DNA from: Prevotellaceae bacterium
Lineage (GTDB): Bacteria > Bacteroidota > Bacteroidia > Bacteroidales > Bacteroidaceae
Length of the DNA: 37,784 nt
Assembly (NCBI GenBank): GCA_029218445.1
Contig: JAQXRI010000015.1
Coordinates: forward strand, 1-37,784
Direction: 5' to 3'
The position numbers and the translations under genes were made by a program. Positions 26,426-35,229 of this stretch are shown here, piece by piece. Numbering within the stretch: the stretch's first letter is position 1; the number at the start of each line of letters is the position of its first letter. The notes under the pieces are model-generated. The model was not told where the DNA came from. It saw only the letters and a list, made by a program, of their open reading frames with translations, and did not search any database.

Positions 26426-28123
26426 ATGGCAACAGTTGACGACAAGAAAATCATTTTTTCAATGGTGGGAGTGTCGAAAATCATCCCACAAAACCAGAAG
26501 CAAATTCTGAAGAACATTTACCTCTCGTTCTTCTATGGTGCGAAAATTGGCATCATCGGCCTTAACGGTGCCGGCAAATCGACATTGATGAAAATCATTG
26601 CCGGACTTGAACAGCCCACACAGGGCGAGGTGGTGTGGAGCCCTGGCTACACGGTAGGCTATCTGCCGCAGGACCCTCCACTCAACGAGGCAAAGACCGT
26701 GAAGGAAAACGTGATGGAAGGCGTGCAGCACATCTACGACGCTTTGGCTGAATATGAAGACATCAACCAGAAGTTTGGCCTGGAGGAATATTATGGCGAC
26801 CCCGACAAGATGGACAAGCTGATGCAGCGTCAAGCCGAAGTACAGGACATCATCGACTCAACCGACGCATGGAACATCGACTCGAAGCTCGACCGCGCCA
26901 TGGACGCCTTGCGCTGCCCTCCCGGCGACTGGGCCGTGACAAACCTCTCGGGTGGCGAGCGCCGCCGCGTGGCCCTCTGCCGACTGCTGCTGCAAAAGCC
27001 CGACGTGCTGCTGCTCGACGAGCCTACCAACCACCTCGACGCCGAGAGCATCGACTGGCTCGAACAGCATCTGCAGCAATACGAAGGCACCGTGATAGCC
27101 GTAACACACGACCGTTACTTCCTCGACGATGTGAGCGAATGGATACTCGAACTCGACCGCGGCGAAGGCATTCCTTGGAAGGGCAACTACTCGTCGTGGC
27201 TCGACCAAAAGACGAAGCGCATGGAGCAGGAAGAGAAGTCGGCTTCAAAACGCCGCAAGACTCTTGAGCGGGAGCTGGAATGGGTGCGCATGGCGCCAAA
27301 GGCACGCCAAGCCAAAGGCAAGGCACGTCTTAACAGCTACGAGCAAATGCTTAACCAAGAACAGAAAGAGCGTGAAGAAAAGCTGGAGATATTCATACCA
27401 AACGGCCCACGACTCGGCAACAAGGTAATCGAGGCACAGCACGTGAAGAAGGCCTTTGGCGAGAAGGTTCTGTTCAACGACCTCAACTTCATGCTGCCAC
27501 CCAACGGCATCGTAGGCGTAATAGGTCCAAACGGTGCCGGCAAGACAACACTCTTCCGCCTAATCATGGGACTTGAGCAGGCCGACGGCGGCTCGTTTGA
27601 AGTGGGCGAGACAGTAAAGTTGGCGTACGTTGACCAGCAGCACAAGGACATCGACCCCACGAAGACCGTTTATGAGGTTATATCGCAGGGCAACGAAACG
27701 ATACGCATGGGAGGCCGCGACGTAAACGCCCGCGCCTACATCTCACGCTTCAATTTCTCGGGCACCGACCAAAGCAAGCTATGCAGCGTGTTGTCGGGTG
27801 GCGAGCGCAACCGTCTGCAGCTGGCTCTTGCCCTGAAGCAGGAAGGCAACGTACTGCTTCTCGACGAGCCTACCAACGACATCGACGTCAACACTCTGCG
27901 CGCCCTGGAAGAAGGCCTTGAGGCTTTTGCCGGTTGCGCCGTAGTGATAAGCCACGACCGTTGGTTCCTCGACCGCATCTGTACCCACATCCTTGCCTTT
28001 GAAGGCAACGGCGAGGTATTCTATTTCGAAGGCAGCTATTCTGACTACGAAATAAACAAAGCCCGCCGCCTCGGCAACGAGGAGATAAAGAAAGGACGTT
28101 ACCGCAAATTGATGGAAGAATAA
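26426..28123 (+). CDS. ettA: ABC-F ATPase, energy-dependent translational throttle protein EttA
   Basis: Two ABC cassettes ('GLNGAGKSTLMK', 'GPNGAGKTTLFR'), LSGGE signatures, 'DEPTNHLD' and 'DEPTNDID'; start at MATVDDKK. Confidence 0.92.
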   Translation: MATVDDKKIIFSMVGVSKIIPQNQKQILKNIYLSFFYGAKIGIIGLNGAGKSTLMKIIAGLEQPTQGEVVWSPGYTVGYLPQDPPLNEAKTVKENVMEGVQHIYDALAEYEDINQKFGLEEYYGDPDKMDKLMQRQAEVQDIIDSTDAWNIDSKLDRAMDALRCPPGDWAVTNLSGGERRRVALCRLLLQKPDVLLLDEPTNHLDAESIDWLEQHLQQYEGTVIAVTHDRYFLDDVSEWILELDRGEGIPWKGNYSSWLDQKTKRMEQEEKSASKRRKTLERELEWVRMAPKARQAKGKARLNSYEQMLNQEQKEREEKLEIFIPNGPRLGNKVIEAQHVKKAFGEKVLFNDLNFMLPPNGIVGVIGPNGAGKTTLFRLIMGLEQADGGSFEVGETVKLAYVDQQHKDIDPTKTVYEVISQGNETIRMGGRDVNARAYISRFNFSGTDQSKLCSVLSGGERNRLQLALALKQEGNVLLLDEPTNDIDVNTLRALEEGLEAFAGCAVVISHDRWFLDRICTHILAFEGNGEVFYFEGSYSDYEINKARRLGNEEIKKGRYRKLMEE

Positions 28124-28130
28124 AAAACAA

Positions 28131-28158
28131 AGAGTGCGGGTTTCGCGACCCGCACTCT
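28131..28158. terminator. Bidirectional terminator between convergent ettA and M13 peptidase genes
   Basis: AGAGTGCGGGT/ACCCGCACTCT 11-bp stem, 6-nt loop; T-rich tail strongest on - strand. Confidence 0.8.
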
Positions 28159-28172
28159 CTAAATATTCATAA

Positions 28173-30188
28173 TTACCAAACCCTTGCCCTTTTGTTCTTT
28201 GGTACAAACAATGGGTCGGACTTCTTTACGTTGAAGGCAGTGTACCACTCGTCGATGTGCGGCAGAGCGCCGTTTACACGGGCTGCGTTGGGCGAATGGA
28301 CATCCATCTTCAACAGCATGTCGGCATATTCCGGACGCACGTTGCTTGCCCATATTCTTGCCCAGCTGAGGAAGAAGCGCTGGTCGGCCGTCAAGCCGTC
28401 GAGTTCCTTTGCCACAGTAGCGTCGTTGTGCATGGCAAGCAGGGCAACGTTAAGGCCACCATTGTCGCCGATGTTTTCGCCAAGTGTCATTTTGCCATTC
28501 ACCTTCTTTCCCTCTGCCACCTCGAAGTTGGAGAAATAGTCTTCCAAAACCTTAGTGCGCTTCTCGTAGGCTTTCTTATCGGCTTCGGTCCACCAGTTGC
28601 GCTGCTGTCCCGTCTTGTCGAACTGGCACCCCTGATCGTCGAAGCCATGGGTCATCTCGTGGCCAATGACTGCACCAATGCCACCATAGTTGAGAGCATC
28701 GTCCGCCTGCGGGTCGAAGAACGGCGGCTGCAGTATGCCTGCGGGGAAGCAAATCTCGTTGGTCGGTGGATTGTAGTAGGCGTTGATGGTTTGTGGCGAC
28801 ATCTGCCATTCGGCCTTGTCAACAGGCTTGCCCACCTTGCGGTCCAACATGTCCATGAGGAAATATTCGCTGATGTTTCCAAGATTTTCATACAGCGACA
28901 ACGAGTCGTTTACGACCAGCTTAGAGTAGTCCTTCCACTTGTCGGGATAGCCAATCTTTACGATGAAGTTGTCGAGTTTGTCCTTGGCTTGCGCCTTTGT
29001 CTCTTCGCTCATCCATGTAGCATTCTGTATGCGCTGTCCCAGTGCCTTCTGAAGGTTGCGGACAATTTCCGTCATGCGCTTCTTGCTTGATTCAGGAAAG
29101 TATTTCTCGCAATACATCTGTCCTATGGCGTCGCTCAGCACACTGTTGACAAGTCCGTTGGCCCTTTTCCATCGAGGCACGTCCTGCTGCTGTCCAGTAA
29201 GTATGCTTGAAAACTCGAAGGATGCCTTGCGGAAATCGTCGGACAAAGCACTCGTCGCTCCTCCTAAGATACGTGACTCGGCATACGACTTGAGGTCGTC
29301 GAGCGAAGTCTCAGCCAATATCTTCTCCACCTCATGTATGGGTTCCGGCTGTTCCACGACCACTTCGCCAAAGGCGGGCGCACCGGTCACCCAGAACATC
29401 ATTGTCCAGTCGATGCCCGGAAACTGTTTGAGCAGTTCGGCATAGGTCATCTTGTGGTAGTTGGCGTCGAGGTCGCGCAGCTTCACTTGGTCGTAGCTCA
29501 CCTTGGCAATTCTGTTTTCTATGGCCATCACGGCCTCAACCTTTTTGGTGGCCTCTTCGTCAGAATATCCCACGAGCTTGAACAGCTTTCGTCCATATTC
29601 CTTGTATGCCTCGCGCACGGCCTTCGTCTGCTCGTCGTCGTTCAGATAGTAGTCGGTGGTGCCAAGTCCGAGTCCGCCCTGCTGTATCTTCACCACGTTG
29701 TGTCCCGCATTGCGTATGTCGGCACCCACGCCCCATCCGAACATCATGGTGTTCTCACCTCTGCGGTCGAATTCGGCCGTCAATCTGAAGTATTCGCTGC
29801 GATCCTCCACCTTGCGCAGTTTCTCAAGCAGTGGCTTTATTGGTGCATACCCTTCGCGGTTAAGCCTCACGCTGTCCATCACGAGGTTGTAGAGAGTGCC
29901 TATTTTATAGCCTAAGGTTCCGGGCTTCTGAGGCTGGTTGGCAAACTGCAGCACCAGTTCGTTTATCTGCAGCTGGTTCTTTTCATACAGGTCAACGAAA
30001 GCACCGTTAGTCGGATGTTCGGCATCGAGCGGATGGCTTTTCAGCCAAGAGCCTGTTGAATACTGCACAAAGTCTGTGCCGGGCTTCACGCCAAGGTCCA
30101 TGTTGGCCTTGTCGTAGCCTTTGTTTTGTGCGCTTGCCGCCGTTACTCCTGCAACAATTGCAAGCATAATCATCTTTGCTTTTCTCAT
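28173..30188 (-). CDS. M13 family (neprilysin/PepO-like) metallopeptidase
   Basis: 'GGIGAVIGHEMTHGFDDQGCQFD' (HExxH), 'LGENIGDNGGLNVALLA', 'NAYYNPPTNEICFPAGILQPPFF', C-terminal RVW. Confidence 0.97.
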   Translation of the reverse strand: MRKAKMIMLAIVAGVTAASAQNKGYDKANMDLGVKPGTDFVQYSTGSWLKSHPLDAEHPTNGAFVDLYEKNQLQINELVLQFANQPQKPGTLGYKIGTLYNLVMDSVRLNREGYAPIKPLLEKLRKVEDRSEYFRLTAEFDRRGENTMMFGWGVGADIRNAGHNVVKIQQGGLGLGTTDYYLNDDEQTKAVREAYKEYGRKLFKLVGYSDEEATKKVEAVMAIENRIAKVSYDQVKLRDLDANYHKMTYAELLKQFPGIDWTMMFWVTGAPAFGEVVVEQPEPIHEVEKILAETSLDDLKSYAESRILGGATSALSDDFRKASFEFSSILTGQQQDVPRWKRANGLVNSVLSDAIGQMYCEKYFPESSKKRMTEIVRNLQKALGQRIQNATWMSEETKAQAKDKLDNFIVKIGYPDKWKDYSKLVVNDSLSLYENLGNISEYFLMDMLDRKVGKPVDKAEWQMSPQTINAYYNPPTNEICFPAGILQPPFFDPQADDALNYGGIGAVIGHEMTHGFDDQGCQFDKTGQQRNWWTEADKKAYEKRTKVLEDYFSNFEVAEGKKVNGKMTLGENIGDNGGLNVALLAMHNDATVAKELDGLTADQRFFLSWARIWASNVRPEYADMLLKMDVHSPNAARVNGALPHIDEWYTAFNVKKSDPLFVPKNKRARVW

Positions 30189-30218
30189 CTTTTTATTTTT
30201 TATATGGATTGTTGTTTT

Positions 30219-31544
30219 TTATCCATTAGACTTCGCTTCCCCTTCAAAAACTACAAATAATTTTCGAAATATTACGGTTTGTACCACTCCACGTGCCACA
30301 AGATACAGCATCAACGCCAACCACAGCGCATGATTGGCCCACACCGGGAACAGCAAAAAATAGACGGCAAAAAACACCACGGCAGCGGTCAGCGTCGAGG
30401 CCATCATGCCTCGTGTGGCCGTCATGCCGATGTATAGCCCGTCCCAATAAAAAGCTCCCATGCCGGCTATTGGTATGGCCATTGCCCACGGCAGATAGTC
30501 GCGCGAGGCCTCAACCACCTGCGGCTCGTTGGTTAGCAGAGCCAAAAACGGCTCGCCGCCCACGCCGTACAGCACGGTATAAGCCAACGTCAGCCAAAGT
30601 GTCCATTTCAGCAGTCTTTTCACCGTGTCGTCAAAAGCTTCACGGTTGCGTGCCCCATAGTATTTTCCGCCTATGGCTTCACCGGCATAAGCAAAGCCGT
30701 CCATTACAAACGAGTAGAGCGTAAAAAGCTGGAACAGCAGCGTATTGACCGACAGCACCACCGCTCCCTGCTTGGCTCCCGCCGCCGTAAACCAAAGGTT
30801 GACGGCCACCAGGAACAGCGTTCGCAGGAAGATGTCGCGGTTGACGCTGAAAAACCTCATCATCGCCGCTCCGTCGTTCAGTGCCTTCACCGTCATCAGC
30901 CTCAGCAGATTGCCGTATCGGCTGCGCAGCATCGCGAGGGCCAAGGCAAAGCCGGCATATTGTGCCGTGAGCGTGCCAAAGGCAACTCCCTCAACCTTCA
31001 TTCCTGCAAGATAGACGAAGGCGAGGCTTGCCGCAATGTTCACTACATTTTGGAATATCGACACCATCATTGTCACCCTTGTGTTCTGCATGCCAATAAA
31101 CCATCCCGTGAGGCTGTAGAGGCCAAGCATGGCGGGTGCGCCCCAGATGCAGATGTCGAAGTAGGTGGCCACGTGCTGCTTAAGGTCGTCGGTAGGTTGC
31201 ATGGCGGCCATGGCTCCGGCCTTAAGCAATACCTGCAACAATATGAACGCCACCCCCACACCCACGGCCACCGTCATCGACCTTGCCAGCAAATCGGCCA
31301 TTTCCTGTCGGTCACTTCGTCCGTAGGCCTGCGAGGTCATCCCGCTGGTGCCCATTCTCAAAAATCCGAATATCCAATAAATCACATTAAACACCATGCT
31401 ACCCACGGCAATGGCTCCAATGTAAGCCGCATCGCCCATGTGACCCACGATGGCCACATCCACGAGTCCTAACAGCGGCACCGTGATGTTGGTCACTATT
31501 GCCGGCAATGCTATGTTCAAAATGTCTTTGTCTCTCTTGTTCAT
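30219..31544 (-). CDS. MATE family efflux transporter (DinF-like)
   Basis: 'NKRDKDILNIALPAIVTNITVPLLGLVDVAIVGHMG' and multiple TM segments; ORF track start at 31553 is TTG, ATG is 31544. Confidence 0.92.
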   Translation of the reverse strand: MNKRDKDILNIALPAIVTNITVPLLGLVDVAIVGHMGDAAYIGAIAVGSMVFNVIYWIFGFLRMGTSGMTSQAYGRSDRQEMADLLARSMTVAVGVGVAFILLQVLLKAGAMAAMQPTDDLKQHVATYFDICIWGAPAMLGLYSLTGWFIGMQNTRVTMMVSIFQNVVNIAASLAFVYLAGMKVEGVAFGTLTAQYAGFALALAMLRSRYGNLLRLMTVKALNDGAAMMRFFSVNRDIFLRTLFLVAVNLWFTAAGAKQGAVVLSVNTLLFQLFTLYSFVMDGFAYAGEAIGGKYYGARNREAFDDTVKRLLKWTLWLTLAYTVLYGVGGEPFLALLTNEPQVVEASRDYLPWAMAIPIAGMGAFYWDGLYIGMTATRGMMASTLTAAVVFFAVYFLLFPVWANHALWLALMLYLVARGVVQTVIFRKLFVVFEGEAKSNG

Positions 31545-33436
31545 TTTCTGCAATCACTTTCCCCCTTCACATACTCCCAAAACTTCTTGTAGAATGGATG
31601 GCGCGTCAGGGTGGCGGCATCGCCAAGCACTATCAGTTTCATGCGGGCACGGGTGATGGCCACGTTCATGCGGCGCAGGTCGCGCAGAAAGCCTATTTGG
31701 CCCTCATCGTTTGAGCGAACAAGCGAAACGAGAATGATGTCGCGCTCCTGACCTTGAAATCCGTCAACCGTGTTTACTGTTATTATTTTGCGGTAAGGCT
31801 TGAAGAAGTCGAGCCGCTTCACCAGGTGGCGCAGATACTGCACCTGAGCGCGATATGGCGAAATGATGCCCACGTCGATGCGCTCGTCGGCAATGCGCTG
31901 TCTTCCTATCTTCACAAAGTATTCGGCAAGGGCCAACAGTGTCTGCTGGGCTTCTCCCTTGTTTATCCTGCCAAAGTTGTCGCCCACGTATTCCTCTTTC
32001 GACTCGTTGAGGTTTATCCACTCTATCGGATTGTCGAGGTCGAGAATGCCGCGGAACTTCACTTCGGGTGCGGCCACCACCCTGCCGTGGTAGAACCAGT
32101 CGGACGAAAACCGCATTATGGCTTCGTTCATGCGGTACTGCACGGTAAGCAGCGTGACGGCCTCCGGCTTGTTTTTCACGATGCGCTGCATCAGCGTCGT
32201 GTCGAGGCCACCCCTCATGGCTTCAATGCACTTTATGGTGGGAGGCAACTGGCAGTGGTCGCCGGCAAGCACCACTCGTGTGGCGCGCCGTATGGCTATC
32301 CAGCAGGCGGCTTCGAGTGCCTGTGCGGCCTCGTCGATGAACAGTGTGCCGAACTTCATTCCGTCGAGCAGCCTGTTGGCGCTACCCACGAGTGTCGAGG
32401 CCACCACGCGCGCCTCGCCGAATATCTGCGCCCCTATGCGCAGTTCAAGCTCGATGTCGCGCTCCTTCAGGCGTTCTATCTTCTGGTGGAATGTACGGTC
32501 GCCTCGCTTGCGAGTGGCTCGCAGCTGGCGTATGGCCTTGCGTATGGCCCACAGTTGGGGATAGTCGGGATGAGCCTCAAAGCGTCGCTCGTAGGTGAAC
32601 GACAGCATCTTGTCGTTTACTCTCGTAGGGTTGCCGATGCGCAACACGTTTATGCCACGGTCAACAAGCTTTTCCGAAATCCAATCGACGGCCATATTGC
32701 TTTGTGCGCACACCAGCACTTGGTTTTCGCGCTTCAGGGTTTCAAATATTGCCTCTACCAAAGTCGTCGTCTTTCCTGTTCCAGGAGGGCCGTGAACCAC
32801 GGCCACGTCCTTCGCCCTCAGCACCTCGTTGACGGCTTTCGACTGCGACTCGTTGAGAAAAGGAAATGGCATGGCTGCAAACGAAAACGTCTCAGGCGCA
32901 TGGTTGTTGTAGAAAAGGTCGCGCAGATAGCCCAACCGTCCCTTTGCACTTATGGTGCGGTCGAGGGCCTCGAACATAAGCCTGTATGAGGTTTCGTCGA
33001 ACGACAACTGCACGTCAATTCTTCCTGCCGTCTGCAGGCCTATCGTGTCGCTGCCTTCAGGCACCGTCACCACCATTCGGTCGCCATCGACATAGCTCAC
33101 CGTTCCTCGTATCTCAACCCCCTTCTCACCTCTCACAGCACTTCTCTCACCTCTCACCTCTCCCCTCTCACCTCTCACCACCACAGGCTTTCCAAATTCA
33201 AAGTTGTGCTCGATGTCTGAGTCCTGAGTGCGGTACAGTTCCACCGAAAGCTGGTTGAGCGAGTTGTAGTAGCTGCGTCCGGCGCGCACGTTAAGCCACG
33301 CGTCGCCCCTTTTGGCGCGGCGTTCAATGTCCTTTGCGTCGGTTCGTTTGGCATATTCTTCCTTTTCGGCATCATATTCCATCATAAGCAGCAGACGCTG
33401 TCGCTGCAGTGCAAGTATTGGCGATTCTGTATTCAT
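31541..33436 (-). CDS. SF1 helicase, IGHMBP2/UPF1-like AAA ATPase
   Basis: 'VVHGPPGTGKTTTLVEAI', 'TLFIDEAAQALEAACWIA', 'VLAGDHCQLPPTI', 'TVDGFQGQERDIILVSLVRSN', 'VAITRARMKLIVLGD'. Confidence 0.95.
   Translation of the reverse strand: MNTESPILALQRQRLLLMMEYDAEKEEYAKRTDAKDIERRAKRGDAWLNVRAGRSYYNSLNQLSVELYRTQDSDIEHNFEFGKPVVVRGERGEVRGERSAVRGEKGVEIRGTVSYVDGDRMVVTVPEGSDTIGLQTAGRIDVQLSFDETSYRLMFEALDRTISAKGRLGYLRDLFYNNHAPETFSFAAMPFPFLNESQSKAVNEVLRAKDVAVVHGPPGTGKTTTLVEAIFETLKRENQVLVCAQSNMAVDWISEKLVDRGINVLRIGNPTRVNDKMLSFTYERRFEAHPDYPQLWAIRKAIRQLRATRKRGDRTFHQKIERLKERDIELELRIGAQIFGEARVVASTLVGSANRLLDGMKFGTLFIDEAAQALEAACWIAIRRATRVVLAGDHCQLPPTIKCIEAMRGGLDTTLMQRIVKNKPEAVTLLTVQYRMNEAIMRFSSDWFYHGRVVAAPEVKFRGILDLDNPIEWINLNESKEEYVGDNFGRINKGEAQQTLLALAEYFVKIGRQRIADERIDVGIISPYRAQVQYLRHLVKRLDFFKPYRKIITVNTVDGFQGQERDIILVSLVRSNDEGQIGFLRDLRRMNVAITRARMKLIVLGDAATLTRHPFYKKFWEYVKGESDCRK
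33123..33178. repeat. Heptanucleotide tandem repeat (CTCTCAC / GTGAGAG, 8 units incl. degenerate) inside helicase CDS
   Basis: TTCTCAC CTCTCAC AGCACTT CTCTCAC CTCTCAC CTCTCCC CTCTCAC CTCTCAC. Confidence 0.95.
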
Positions 33437-35097
33437 TCGTTGTTGTTCAAAAAAGGTGCAGGCACATTGAAGCGCATGCGCTCGCCTGTCATGGGGTGCT
33501 GAAACTCAAGGTATTCGGCATGCAGATACATCCGCTCGGCACGATGGCCATACAGCGTGTCGCCCTTTATTGGCGACGCGAGGCCTTCGGTGCTGGCACA
33601 GTGCATGCGCAGCTGGTGTGTGCGGCCGGTGTGCGGTATGAGCGACAGGCACACCTCGTGGTCGCCAAGGCCTTGCGGCTGCGGCGACACCACACGCCAC
33701 TCGGTTATCGAGCGTTTGCCGTAGTCATAGTCAATCATCTGTCGCGGACGGTCGTAAGGGTCGGGTATCAGCGGAAGGTCGATTATTCCGTGGTCGCCCT
33801 CCTGCAGCGATATACCCACCATTGGCTCCACTATGGCCACATAGCGCTTCTTCACCGTGCGGCTGAAAAACTGCCGCTGAAGGCCGTGGTGTGCGCTCAC
33901 GGTGAGCGGCACCACGAGAATGCCCGACGTGTCCATGTCGAGCCGGTGAACTATTTTTGGAGTGAAGCCACGGTCGAGCAGCAGCGAAAACACCGAGCGC
34001 CGCTCATATTTGCCTGGCACCGAGAGCAGGCCCTCGGGCTTGTAAACCACCACAAGGCTCAGGTCCTGGTATAGTATTGTTATGTCGTTGGAAGTGTCGC
34101 GCAGCTGAGGGTCGGGGTCAACGTCCATTCCTTCGAGCATAAAGGTAAGTATGGGCAGGCATTTGCCTCGGCACGACGGATAGTAGTCGAGATGCTGGCG
34201 GACAACGTTCTTTGGCGACTCGCCCCACCAGAATTCGGCCATGCACAGCGGTTTCATGCCGTTTTTAAAGGCATACTGCAGCAGCTTGGGGGCACAGCAT
34301 TCGCCCGACCCTGAGGGCGGCATGCCAACAGGCGTAAACTTGAATATCTCCATAAGGTCGCGCTGTTCGCCCTTGGCGTTGAGCATCACGAAATGGCGGA
34401 ACAGCCATGTCTGCAGGCTTTCCGACAGCTGGTGGCGCTGCTGCTTCAGCATGTCTATCTGCTGGTCGAAAACGGCCATTTTCTCGTCCAGTGCATCCTC
34501 TATGTTGCGCCATTTGCGCTTCAGCCTTACCAGTTCGGCCTTCATAAATTGGCTTTCCCTCGTCAGGGCCTCATCCAGTTCGGCATCGTCGGCGTTGGCC
34601 TCGCTTCGCCTTGCGTCACGCTGCCTTTTTGCCTCGGTCATCACTTGCTTGTAGGCGTCAATCTCCAGCAGGCCGTCGTGGTGCGCCTTCTGCATTTCCT
34701 CAAACAGTCGGCATCTCACTGGGTTGTACTCCAGTTGCATTATGCGGTTGCTCAGCCTGCTTATCTCCTCCTCGTGCCGCTTGAAGTAGCCGTCGGGCTG
34801 CAGGTAGTCGAACACTGGCGGTACAAAATATTCAATGTCGTCGTATCCTCGTATTTGTCCTGAATATGCAGCCAAGAATCCCACTTCCCCCTCATGCTCC
34901 ACAACAAGCACTCCGAACATTTTGCCCTGCTTGAGCTCTTCGTGCCATTCGCTGTGTTCTCCCACCATCTCCACCACTTCCCTTGCGGCGAGCTGGCACA
35001 GCGGATGCGGCTCGTAGCCAAACGGATTGTTGAATCGGCCAGGAGCACTACCTGCTTCAAGCATCTCTTGTGTATGTGTGAATTTATGGAATCTCAT
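33433..35097 (-). CDS. RluA family pseudouridine synthase with long N-terminal extension
   Basis: 'PEGLLSVPGKYERRSVFSLLLDRGFTPKIVHRLDMDTSGILVVP' and 'HTGRTHQLRMHCAS'; ~330 aa coiled-coil-containing extension. Confidence 0.9.
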   Translation of the reverse strand: MRFHKFTHTQEMLEAGSAPGRFNNPFGYEPHPLCQLAAREVVEMVGEHSEWHEELKQGKMFGVLVVEHEGEVGFLAAYSGQIRGYDDIEYFVPPVFDYLQPDGYFKRHEEEISRLSNRIMQLEYNPVRCRLFEEMQKAHHDGLLEIDAYKQVMTEAKRQRDARRSEANADDAELDEALTRESQFMKAELVRLKRKWRNIEDALDEKMAVFDQQIDMLKQQRHQLSESLQTWLFRHFVMLNAKGEQRDLMEIFKFTPVGMPPSGSGECCAPKLLQYAFKNGMKPLCMAEFWWGESPKNVVRQHLDYYPSCRGKCLPILTFMLEGMDVDPDPQLRDTSNDITILYQDLSLVVVYKPEGLLSVPGKYERRSVFSLLLDRGFTPKIVHRLDMDTSGILVVPLTVSAHHGLQRQFFSRTVKKRYVAIVEPMVGISLQEGDHGIIDLPLIPDPYDRPRQMIDYDYGKRSITEWRVVSPQPQGLGDHEVCLSLIPHTGRTHQLRMHCASTEGLASPIKGDTLYGHRAERMYLHAEYLEFQHPMTGERMRFNVPAPFLNNNE

Positions 35098-35153
35098 GCT
35101 AAAAACGAAATGAAGAATGAAACAGCGTTATTTTCACTTTCCATTCTTCATTT
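35098..35153 (-). terminator. Terminator-like hairpin abutting the RluA start codon
   Basis: AAATGAAGAATG (35108-35119) / CATTCTTCATTT (35142-35153); on - strand followed by CGTTTTTAGC. Confidence 0.55.
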
Positions 35154-35229
35154 TCATTATCTACATTATTGAAGTTTATGTTTTTCTAAACTATTGCGGT
35201 TCAAAGCGTGCCAGTAATGTTCACCTTCC

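Noticed and set aside
28257-29090. 277-aa + strand ORF antisense to the M13 peptidase
   Set aside because: Shadow ORF without motifs; the opposite frame has HExxH and M13 signatures
31754-32989. 411-aa + strand ORF antisense to the helicase gene
   Set aside because: Shadow ORF of a GC-rich coding region; no recognisable motif, and the - strand frame has full SF1 helicase motifs
33123-33178. Possible CRISPR-like array
   Set aside because: Units are 7 bp and contiguous with no spacers; simple tandem repeat
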